From the NCBI GenBank assembly GCA_021736985.1, contig JAIPEW010000014.1:1-64000 (forward strand): a stretch of 64,000 nt of DNA, in the 5' to 3' direction. The stretch is from Clostridiales bacterium. GTDB lineage: Bacteria > Bacillota > Desulfotomaculia > Desulfotomaculales > VENG01. The position numbers and the translations under genes were made by a program. Positions 50,565 to 57,641 of this stretch are shown in pieces. Position 1 is the first letter of the stretch. Every line of letters starts with the position of its first letter. The notes beneath the pieces are model-generated. The model was not told the DNA's origin and ran no database searches. It worked only from the letters and a program-made list of their open reading frames with translations.

Positions 50565-52184
50565 TTAATGGGCCAAGGGTACCCTTGCTGCCCCATTTAC
50601 TAAAAGCTTTGTATTCACTGTATCACTATACGAATCATCTTTTCTAATTGTTTCATACCATACATCGGTATCTGAATGTGTGTTACCTTCAGAATCAGTC
50701 CAGGTATCATGGTCAACATGTCGTATTTCGTATTTATATTCAAAGTGTATAGAATATTCAGCTGAAACTGGGTATTCTTTAGGATTTTGCGAAACTGTTT
50801 TTTCTTGAATCCAGTCATATACACCTGCTGCCCCCGTGCCAGAAGCATATCCATTTATTGACCAATTCTCGTGAAATTCCGCTACAGCCTGGTGCCCTTG
50901 TAGTGTCATTGTCTTAGTAGTATTGCTTACCGGCTGTACCGGGTGACCAAAAGTGAATTTCTGATGCCTCTTTGGATACGTTATCTTTGCAAAAGTAATC
51001 CTCCAGCTGGTTACATGCCCTCGTGGTGCAGAAGGTTTATCCGGTTTTAGTGTTGCTTTTACGGTGTCTCCCCATTTTGCTGTTCCTTGCGGGCGTTTTT
51101 CTGCTGGATGATAATCTCCATGTATATCTTTACCAGCCGGTGATGTTGCTTGTAATACTAAATGCGGGTTAGAAGGTAAACTAGACGCTATCTTATCTAT
51201 TGTTGTGCTATCTTTATTATCCGAAAACGTGCTTTCATTTTTCGGCATATCGTGGTTTGGATTAACCTCAACAGCTACTGTAGTATCATTTGAAGGCATG
51301 GTAAAAGAGAAATTTAGATCCCTTTCTTTAGTAAAAGTTACTTTACCTTTATATTTTGTGCTACCGTTAACCGTCCAGCGAACTTTTGTCGTTACCGGCT
51401 TATTTGAATAACTGGTTAGCTTTCCAGTTACATCTACCGTTTTACCGGGTTGTACTTCTACAGGGTTTGAAGTAATATTAACAGCAAAGTTTTGTGACCC
51501 GCCAGTTTGTAAAGGTCTTATCGGCACCGTTATATACCATATATCTCCATCGCTTGTTTTATGAAACATCCTGCCCATGCCCCATGTCCATTTTGTAGGT
51601 GGCTGGAGGATATGGACATATTTGTACCATTCAAAACGGTATTTGCTGTCATTGCCTCTATAACAGGCTGGCCCGGGGTACTTGTCAGTACCTTCTCCAA
51701 AATATTCAACAAGTCCCAGGTGAATAAACTCGTTAATACCTTTGCGGTAATCTTCATTTTCATCGAAATAATTACTCTCAATACCGAAAGTATCTTCGTT
51801 TTGCAAAAATCCTACATCCCAGGGAATCGGTATCCAATTCCTGTCTTCCAAGTACCCGCCGCCCCAGCTATCATTTGGATATTTTACATTAGTAAATTTA
51901 TCGTCAGTTTCCATCGTATAACCGAGATAGCGGTAATTGCCGCCTTCAAAATCCTTAAAAGGTGTGCCGTACACAAAAAGAGTGCGGGTATCATATAAAT
52001 TATCATTAAAAGTTCTGCCTTTTTTATTTTGCATCTGGAAATAGCCGGGGTAAGCAACGTCTTCCAGGTCTTTGTTAGCTATATTTAAAGCCTCCTGGTA
52101 TCTATCAGGAGGCTCTTGAGAAGCACTGGCACTTAGCGGTATAACTATGAGTAAAAGCATTAAAAAAAGAAATATTTTTTTCAA
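50565..52184 (-). CDS. Secreted protein with CARDB/Ig-like middle domain (539 aa)
   Basis: TTG start directly after the stop of the preceding stalk protein gene (1 bp). A signal peptide (MKKIFLFLMLLLIVIPLSAS) is followed by an unknown N-terminal domain rich in aromatics (about 30-225), then an Ig/CARDB-like domain (FAVNITSNPVEVQPGKTVDV ... VAVEVNPNHDMPKNES) and a C-terminal beta region. No anchor is seen. It seems exported and, with the stalk protein, may decorate the pilus or wall. The N-terminal domain is not recognised. Confidence 0.7.
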   Translation of the reverse strand: MKKIFLFLMLLLIVIPLSASASQEPPDRYQEALNIANKDLEDVAYPGYFQMQNKKGRTFNDNLYDTRTLFVYGTPFKDFEGGNYRYLGYTMETDDKFTNVKYPNDSWGGGYLEDRNWIPIPWDVGFLQNEDTFGIESNYFDENEDYRKGINEFIHLGLVEYFGEGTDKYPGPACYRGNDSKYRFEWYKYVHILQPPTKWTWGMGRMFHKTSDGDIWYITVPIRPLQTGGSQNFAVNITSNPVEVQPGKTVDVTGKLTSYSNKPVTTKVRWTVNGSTKYKGKVTFTKERDLNFSFTMPSNDTTVAVEVNPNHDMPKNESTFSDNKDSTTIDKIASSLPSNPHLVLQATSPAGKDIHGDYHPAEKRPQGTAKWGDTVKATLKPDKPSAPRGHVTSWRITFAKITYPKRHQKFTFGHPVQPVSNTTKTMTLQGHQAVAEFHENWSINGYASGTGAAGVYDWIQEKTVSQNPKEYPVSAEYSIHFEYKYEIRHVDHDTWTDSEGNTHSDTDVWYETIRKDDSYSDTVNTKLLVNGAARVPLAH

Positions 52185-52976
52185 TTACCATGTCACCCCT
52201 TGAGGCCATATATTTATTCTTATTGCAGGAACAGTCTTTGAAGAATATATTCTTATTTTATGTCCATTTAATTTAAACCACTTATCTAAATCATCACTGC
52301 GAGATTTTTTCTGTTTAACATAGTCCATTAATACGTTTACATCATTTTCATTAAATTTTGAGCTTAAAATACTGCTAGCATCTTCATACTGCTGTTCAAT
52401 ATTACCTTCATGCATTTGAATTACTATATTAATTTCATATCTATAAGGATCTTCATCAGAAGAACCTGGAACAATATTTAACTTGGTTTCTTGGGGCACA
52501 TTATACCCACGTACATTGTAGGTATCTCCTTCCGGTTCCTGCGGTTCTTGCTGGCCGTCGGTAATAACTACCGTCCTTGTGTCAGAAACCCATTTTACCT
52601 TTGCCCCTAAAGCTTCGCTTACAAATCTTAAAGGTACTACAGTCCTTGCATTCATAAGCCTTGCCGGAGCATCCAACACCTTATTATTTCCGTCTACTGT
52701 AGGGCTTGTGCAGTCTATTGCCATTTCGATATGTTTTCCGTTTCTGTCTACTATTGCGGTCTTGCTTTGTTGTTCCCAGTCAACGTCACCGCCCAGGGCT
52801 TCGGACACGAAACGCAGGGGGACATAGGTGCGGTTGTGGTCAGGGTCAATAAACGGCTCCTGGTCGGGGAAATTGACTTCGTTACCATTCACTTCGACTG
52901 TTAAATTTTCCTGTGAAAAAGCAGGCATAGAAAAACACAAAATCAGCATTAGAGAAAAAAGTATAATTTTACGCAT
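52185..52976 (-). CDS. Secreted copper-amine-oxidase-N (stalk) domain protein (263 aa)
   Basis: ATG behind AAGGGGG. Signal peptide (MRKIILFSLMLILCFSMPAF), then two stalk-type repeats: RTYVPLRFVSEALGGDVDW and RTVVPLRFVSEALGAKVKW (about 50-125), the classic copper-amine-oxidase-N pattern. The C-terminal 115 residues are unassigned. Domain order is reversed relative to the 34657-35751 protein, where the stalk is C-terminal. The two proteins flank the Tad region. Confidence 0.82.
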   Translation of the reverse strand: MRKIILFSLMLILCFSMPAFSQENLTVEVNGNEVNFPDQEPFIDPDHNRTYVPLRFVSEALGGDVDWEQQSKTAIVDRNGKHIEMAIDCTSPTVDGNNKVLDAPARLMNARTVVPLRFVSEALGAKVKWVSDTRTVVITDGQQEPQEPEGDTYNVRGYNVPQETKLNIVPGSSDEDPYRYEINIVIQMHEGNIEQQYEDASSILSSKFNENDVNVLMDYVKQKKSRSDDLDKWFKLNGHKIRIYSSKTVPAIRINIWPQGVTW

Positions 52977-52998
52977 AAAAAAACCCCCTTAATAATTA

Positions 52999-54267
52999 CT
53001 AAATTATTCTGTTAAATAACTTTTCCCAGTCCGGGTGTAGCTCCGAGTTAAATATTTCTTCTGGCAAGTCAATTTTTGAACTGCATACCTTTTGTATGCC
53101 GCAGGTATTTAATTCTACCGTATCAGGAGATAACCCTATCCTGCCCAATTCAGATAACTGCCGTTTTACCAGTTCCGACTCTTCCGGGGTACATACGGGA
53201 ATTACCACTGTTGTTGCCAATTCTAAAGCTGCCAGCGTATGAGAAAATTCAAAATAACCTCCCGCGTTAACTATAGTAGCGGAAGGCTTTTTGCCAGTGT
53301 CCCGGTGGTATACCGCCTGGAGTACATTCTTTAGCTGTTCTACCGTGTATTTGGGTGTACCTATGCTGCCGAGCTTGTTTCCTGCAGGGAGATACAATAC
53401 ACCGCTTTTAGTCTTAATTAAAAGTTCAGGCACATGTTCTGGTTTTAAGTCTTCTCCCAATGTCATTACCCCTGCGCCTTTCACTTCGTCCCGGCACTCA
53501 TCTATACCTGTCTGGGGAATATTATAATAAGCGTCCAGCAAAGGGGCTGCCAGGTCGAATTCTACTAAAACAGTGTTGAAACCTTTGTTTACCGCGGTAG
53601 TTGACAGGTTCAGTGAAGTATCGGCTTTTTTATTCCCTAAAGGGGTCCACACTGTTATAAGCGGGTGAGATACGTAGACTACTTTTCTGTCGTCGCTTAC
53701 CCTCTCCCTTTTAAAATTATTAATAATTTTTTTCAACAGTGAAGGATTATCTTCCTGTTCAGTAAGACCCACTTTTTTATCCATGCTCGATTCGGGCTTT
53801 ACTTTAGAGATGTTTTTCTGGTAGTCAGCTATTGTCTTGTGCGTTTTTAAAATTTCGGGTATTTGATTTACCGTTAATGTCCCTGCTTGAAATATATCGT
53901 ATATTCCCAGCTTGACAATACTATCCACTATATCTCTTCCTGCTTTTTCCGGGATAACTACTTTAATGCTGCTCGACGGGTAGTTAAACCTCAAATCTTT
54001 TAAGTTTTCTACCAGCACTTTTGCATAATTAACATTGCCTTCAAAATACCCGGTTACTACGGGTGAGCCAAAAATTAAAAAAATATCCGGGGATTCTGAT
54101 AACTGTTCCAACTTTGTGCGGGCCTCTTCAAGGGTTCTCTCATACCCTGCTATATCGTATTCACCGGATATATAGTCGGCAATTGCTTCGCACTGTTCAC
54201 CTGCTATAATATAAACGCTCTTATCAATACGCGGTTCAGAAATCGCCCATACACCGTCCTCTCGAAT
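52999..54267 (-). CDS. CpaE-like protein with degenerate P-loop; start codon unclear
   Basis: The clear protein frame begins well before the first TTG (54111): residues EDGVWAISEPRIDKSVYIIAGEQCEAIADY are in frame and give a receiver-like start. No ATG, GTG or TTG exists there. ATT 54267 is spaced properly after CAGGGGA. Another option is ATG 54250 with GAGAGGA, which reads M-G-D-F-stop and needs a +1 shift at TTC-TGA. The MinD-like part reads VWTPLGNKKADTSLNLS with no GKT/S, so nucleotide binding is doubtful. LVEFDLAAPLL and the later strands keep the fold. It is transcribed after the VirB1-like and membrane genes, between the T4SS and Tad blocks. Confidence 0.7.
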   Translation of the reverse strand: MREDGVWAISEPRIDKSVYIIAGEQCEAIADYISGEYDIAGYERTLEEARTKLEQLSESPDIFLIFGSPVVTGYFEGNVNYAKVLVENLKDLRFNYPSSSIKVVIPEKAGRDIVDSIVKLGIYDIFQAGTLTVNQIPEILKTHKTIADYQKNISKVKPESSMDKKVGLTEQEDNPSLLKKIINNFKRERVSDDRKVVYVSHPLITVWTPLGNKKADTSLNLSTTAVNKGFNTVLVEFDLAAPLLDAYYNIPQTGIDECRDEVKGAGVMTLGEDLKPEHVPELLIKTKSGVLYLPAGNKLGSIGTPKYTVEQLKNVLQAVYHRDTGKKPSATIVNAGGYFEFSHTLAALELATTVVIPVCTPEESELVKRQLSELGRIGLSPDTVELNTCGIQKVCSSKIDLPEEIFNSELHPDWEKLFNRII

Positions 54268-54286
54268 AAAAAAATTCCCCTGTATA

Positions 54287-54607
54287 TCACCGAAGAAGGG
54301 GGATTATAAACGCTTTACCAACTAACGATTCTATAAATCCTTTAACTACCCCGAATATGTTCTCCGGCTGGTTTGTAAACAAATACATTATTGCAGTGCC
54401 TAGCAGTATATACACACCGAGGGATAATAACTTCCTGGTAATCCCGAGTACAGTAAAGATAATTCCTATAAGAATAATAAACCCCGCTGCACATACGGCT
54501 ATAACTGCAAGCGGGTCTGATATACCCTGTATATAACTGAGAAGTTTATCGGCAGCAGAGTTTAACCATGCAATAATTTTTTCGGGCTTTATAGCTTTTA
54601 CCTCCAT
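54287..54607 (-). CDS. Small membrane protein of the transfer region (106 aa)
   Basis: ATG behind AGGAGTG. Two strong membrane helices (LAVIAVCAAGFIILIGIIFTV and LSLGVYILLGTAIMYLF) follow a soluble 30-residue N terminus. The layout resembles VirB2/TrbC-like or Tad accessory pilins without signal peptide. It is encoded 6 bp after the wall-hydrolase gene, so it belongs to the T4SS operon. Function unknown. Confidence 0.6.
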   Translation of the reverse strand: MEVKAIKPEKIIAWLNSAADKLLSYIQGISDPLAVIAVCAAGFIILIGIIFTVLGITRKLLSLGVYILLGTAIMYLFTNQPENIFGVVKGFIESLVGKAFIIPLLR

Positions 54608-54613
54608 TTTTAT

Positions 54614-56482
54614 TCACTCCTTTAAATATTCTTCCGGGTCAATAAAGCTCGGGCCTTTTCTTATTTCAAAGTGCAGGTGAGGACCAGTAGACACACCCGT
54701 ATTCCCTACTTCTCCAATGACCTCTCCCTGTTCAACTTCTTCCCCGCTTTTTGCCCTGATAAAAGACAGGTGCCCGTACAATGTTTTACAGTCACCGTGG
54801 TCTATAATTACAGTATTGCCATATCCGCTCACTTTCCCGGCCAGTATTACCAGCCCTTTCTCGGCGGCAGATACTCCTTCTCCTTTTGAAGCACCTATAT
54901 CTATACCGGAATGGAAGCTGTAATCCCCTGTTACAGGGTGGCGCCTGTAGCCGTAACCAGAAGTAATACTGCCTTCAACCGGGGCAATAAATTCACCGGC
55001 ACTGCCTTTATAATAGTTCTCCCCTGAATCCCAGGAAATTTCTAATAAGGAATTCATAATTCCGGCGTCCGGGGTGAAATCCGGGTCTAAGTTCATAGCC
55101 GTCCTTACAGCAAGCTCGGTGTCCATACCGCTCTGCAGGTTATTTTTCCTTAATATTTTTCTCACCGGCTCATAATAGGGACCCCGGCGGCTAACATTTT
55201 TTAACCTGGGGACTCTTACTTCTTTATACCTGTAATAGTCCTCGCGGTCAGTCTCGTATTTGTCTACTTTTTCTCCCCAGTTATAGGTAAAGTCAGCACT
55301 GTACGAACTCGCTTTTGTTAGTAACCTGACGGTATGGGTGTATTCTTCAGTTTCCGTTCTTGTCTTTTCTACTTCTTCTCCTTTGTCATTTGTAACCGTA
55401 TAGGTTATTTTTTCTTTTTCATAGTAGTAAAGCTCAAAATCTTTCCATTCCAATTGGGGTTTTAAGCATTCAAAATGTTCCTTGGGAGAGGGCTTTCTCT
55501 TAATACCCCCGTGTATTACAGGGTCACCCAGAATTTTATCCAGTGAAGCCATTAGCGACCACGGCACTGAGTGCTGTCTGGCCTGCTCCTTCGGGGCCAC
55601 AATACTGCACCCTTCCCCGGCAGAAGGGACAAAAATTTCCCCTTCTCTGTAGACCTCCATTGCTTTGTGTACAAATTCAGCTACTCCTTTAACCGGGGGA
55701 ATACCGCCGTATTTTTCTACTACTTCCGGGCTCCCCCGGTATGCAGCAGCGGCAAGTTTTTTGCTGCCGAACCTGTCCAGCAATTTGCACAAGTATTTTG
55801 CCCCGCCTTCTATGCTGGCTTCCGGGGCAAAAGGATTGCCAATACCGTAGTCGTTTATTATGTTTCTCGGCAGCCCTGTAATACCCAGGCAGCTGCCGTG
55901 AGAAACTGACTGCGCGTCAAAACCCGACCCTGCCCAGGCAATAGACTCTAAAAACCGGGTATCTATTCCGTATTTTTCTGCTTTATCCCGGAATATGCCG
56001 CTGTACTTAACGCTATCAAGGGGCCTCTTTTTTTCCAGGGACATATACTCTCCCCAAACTTCGTTTACAGTTTCTTTAAAAGCATCGCTGCCGGAAATAT
56101 GGTCCGGTTTCTCGCCTGCAAGTACATAGTAGGATTTATAATTTTGCAGCCAGTTATATTCAAGGCGGTTATATTTAAGGTAGAGGTCAGTATCTTTTTC
56201 TTTAGTCCAGCTGTCTTTTTTTCCCCAGTTATATATAATTGGCCTATTGGTCTGTTGTGATATAAACCTGGGCAGTACACAGGTTATTCCATAGGTAATA
56301 CTATAAAGCAATATAATTATTCCTAAAAAAACAAGTATATATTTTACAAAGGGCAAGAGTACAGGCGCCAATTTATTTGCACCCTTTTTTAATAAATGGC
56401 CGCCGATTTTTTTACCTGCCTTTAAACTCTGGGTTAACCCCTGGTTCGCTATATCACGGTCCTGTTGTCTGTCCGGTTTAAT
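54614..56482 (-). CDS. VirB1-like wall hydrolase: degenerate SLT domain plus M23 endopeptidase
   Basis: A membrane-anchored bifunctional protein to open peptidoglycan for the conjugation channel. One helix (about 45-75 from the start) is followed by a lytic-transglycosylase-like region (about 170-280: YGIDTRFLESIAWAGSGFD ... AAAAYRGSPE). The usual catalytic Glu in the xxQESGF box is Gly here (AGSGF), so this half may be inactive. The C-terminal M23 domain is intact: YSFHSGIDIGA (His, Asp) and GPHLHFEIR (HxH), with a DHGDCKTLYGHL segment. The start is ATT 56482, 6 nt after AAAGGGGG; longer frames run into the upstream terminator. Confidence 0.85.
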   Translation of the reverse strand: MKPDRQQDRDIANQGLTQSLKAGKKIGGHLLKKGANKLAPVLLPFVKYILVFLGIIILLYSITYGITCVLPRFISQQTNRPIIYNWGKKDSWTKEKDTDLYLKYNRLEYNWLQNYKSYYVLAGEKPDHISGSDAFKETVNEVWGEYMSLEKKRPLDSVKYSGIFRDKAEKYGIDTRFLESIAWAGSGFDAQSVSHGSCLGITGLPRNIINDYGIGNPFAPEASIEGGAKYLCKLLDRFGSKKLAAAAYRGSPEVVEKYGGIPPVKGVAEFVHKAMEVYREGEIFVPSAGEGCSIVAPKEQARQHSVPWSLMASLDKILGDPVIHGGIKRKPSPKEHFECLKPQLEWKDFELYYYEKEKITYTVTNDKGEEVEKTRTETEEYTHTVRLLTKASSYSADFTYNWGEKVDKYETDREDYYRYKEVRVPRLKNVSRRGPYYEPVRKILRKNNLQSGMDTELAVRTAMNLDPDFTPDAGIMNSLLEISWDSGENYYKGSAGEFIAPVEGSITSGYGYRRHPVTGDYSFHSGIDIGASKGEGVSAAEKGLVILAGKVSGYGNTVIIDHGDCKTLYGHLSFIRAKSGEEVEQGEVIGEVGNTGVSTGPHLHFEIRKGPSFIDPEEYLKE

Positions 56483-56505
56483 AATTAACCCCCTTTCAAT
56501 CGACA

Positions 56506-56533
56506 CAAAAAAAAGTGCCTGTCTACCAGACAC
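56506..56533 (-). terminator. Intrinsic terminator after the HTH gene
   Basis: GTGCCTG (56515-56521) pairs with CAGACAC (56527-56533, one G-T pair). On the minus strand eight T residues follow. It separates the HTH gene from the VirB1-like gene. Confidence 0.7.
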
Positions 56534-57499
56534 CTAATATCCTGCCACTCCCTGAAAGGCTTTTGCAGCCTGTATATTTTTAGTTCCTCCTCCCTTTCCT
56601 TTTTTCCCTGAAACGCGAATCTTTTCCTGTATCCCACCTGCTTTTGACTTGCTCTCCCTCTGTACCGGCGCCCAGGATATTGACTTTTCTTTATATTCAT
56701 CCCAGATCTTTTCCCACTTTTTCTGTTGATCCGGGACGCGCTGGCGGACTTCCCCTACAGTACGGTGCTCTTCTATATACCCGCAGCTTCCAACAAGGTC
56801 GGCTAATTTTTTTCCGGCATCTTTAGTGTTACTCAGTTCAATTGCCTTTTCTAATAATTCAACTGAAGGGACGCCGCAAAGTCCAGCCTTGTCCTGGCGA
56901 GATTCCATATGAGCAGCATAGGAAGTATGCGTTAAGTTCGTATTTTCCGGCGGTATGCAGTATCCCCCCGGTGCAGGGTGGAAGACTTCAGCCGGGGGGA
57001 TAATTAGCGAAGCCCACGCCGTAATTTCTGTATGTGTATTTATTCCCTTTTTTACAAGGAATTCATATGCCGCGTCGCGAATAATGCATGATATATCTTT
57101 ATTATTTAATACTCTCTTAGCTTCTTTGTACAGCGGGCGGTCATCCCTTATTTTCCCTACTGTCCGCCCGCCTTTTTTTCTGTTTGGCTTTAAGCCGTGT
57201 TTTTTCCTCCACTTCTGAACTGCCTGGTACGATACTCCTGTCATCTTGGCTATCGCCTTATCCGAATATTTCTGCTTATAGTACTCATAAAATTTTTCCT
57301 CGTTATTATTTTTTAAATTTACTGCTGGTATATTATGTTTTTTCCTGAAATTTGCAATAGCCTGGCGGCTTACATTAAACTCGCACGCTATCTCGCGGTC
57401 ACTTTTCCCCTGTCCCTGGAACTCTTTTATCTTATCTACAATATATTCGGTTGTCTCCAACTTGCCCCCGGTTGCATTTTTTTTATAACGCCCTGACAT
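56534..57499 (-). CDS. Two-HTH DNA-binding protein, likely regulator of the transfer region (321 aa)
   Basis: ATG behind TTGGGGGTG. Two helix-turn-helix units lie in the first 105 residues: SDREIACEFNVSRQAIANFRKK and SDKAIAKMTGVSYQAVQKWRKK. The remainder has an unassigned domain (PPAEVFHPAPGGYCIPPE) and a basic Gly-rich tail. It has its own strong promoter bracketed by 14-bp repeats, the classic design of an autoregulated repressor or activator. It sits between VirB6 and the VirB1-like gene and is closed by its own terminator. A relaxosome accessory role is the alternative. Confidence 0.7.
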   Translation of the reverse strand: MSGRYKKNATGGKLETTEYIVDKIKEFQGQGKSDREIACEFNVSRQAIANFRKKHNIPAVNLKNNNEEKFYEYYKQKYSDKAIAKMTGVSYQAVQKWRKKHGLKPNRKKGGRTVGKIRDDRPLYKEAKRVLNNKDISCIIRDAAYEFLVKKGINTHTEITAWASLIIPPAEVFHPAPGGYCIPPENTNLTHTSYAAHMESRQDKAGLCGVPSVELLEKAIELSNTKDAGKKLADLVGSCGYIEEHRTVGEVRQRVPDQQKKWEKIWDEYKEKSISWAPVQRESKSKAGGIQEKIRVSGKKGKGGGTKNIQAAKAFQGVAGY

Positions 57500-57515
57500 T
57501 ATACACCCCCAATTT

Positions 57516-57593
57516 CAACGTTAAGTTTACTATATATACTATTTGTTTACAGTATAATTAAACAGTTAGTTCATGTCAACAACGTTAAGTTTA
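57516..57593. repeat. Direct repeat CAACGTTAAGTTTA flanking the HTH-gene promoter
   Basis: Identical 14-mers occur at 57516-57529 and 57580-57593, 64 bp apart (about six helical turns). They contain the AACGTT palindrome. One touches the -35 box, the other lies about 20 bp downstream of the -10. This is a good operator pair for the adjacent HTH protein. Confidence 0.65.
57551..57579 (-). promoter_or_regulatory. Near-consensus sigma-A promoter of the HTH gene
   Basis: On the minus strand TTGACA (57579-57574), a 17-bp spacer and TATACT (57556-57551). It drives the gene starting at 57499, with a leader of about 45 bp. This is the best promoter I can see in the window. Confidence 0.8.
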
Positions 57594-57615
57594 TTTTTGT
57601 GTAAAAATTTATATT

Positions 57616-57641
57616 ATAAGCCCCCGTTTAAGGGGGCTTAT
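57616..57641 (-). terminator. Hairpin at the end of the virB6 gene
   Basis: ATAAGCCCCC (57616-57625) pairs perfectly with GGGGGCTTAT (57632-57641). The minus strand then reads AATATAAATTTTT, a weak T-tract. It overlaps the virB6 stop codon. Confidence 0.65.

Noticed and set aside
50615-50854. 79-codon minus-strand frame inside the secreted-protein gene
   Set aside because: Same strand but shifted frame of a gene with signal peptide and domain signature; Met/Ile-rich composition.
56483-56533. N-terminal extension of the VirB1-like gene (ATG 56533)
   Set aside because: The extension is the upstream terminator hairpin and T-run, with no ribosome binding site; the AAAGGGGG lies further downstream.
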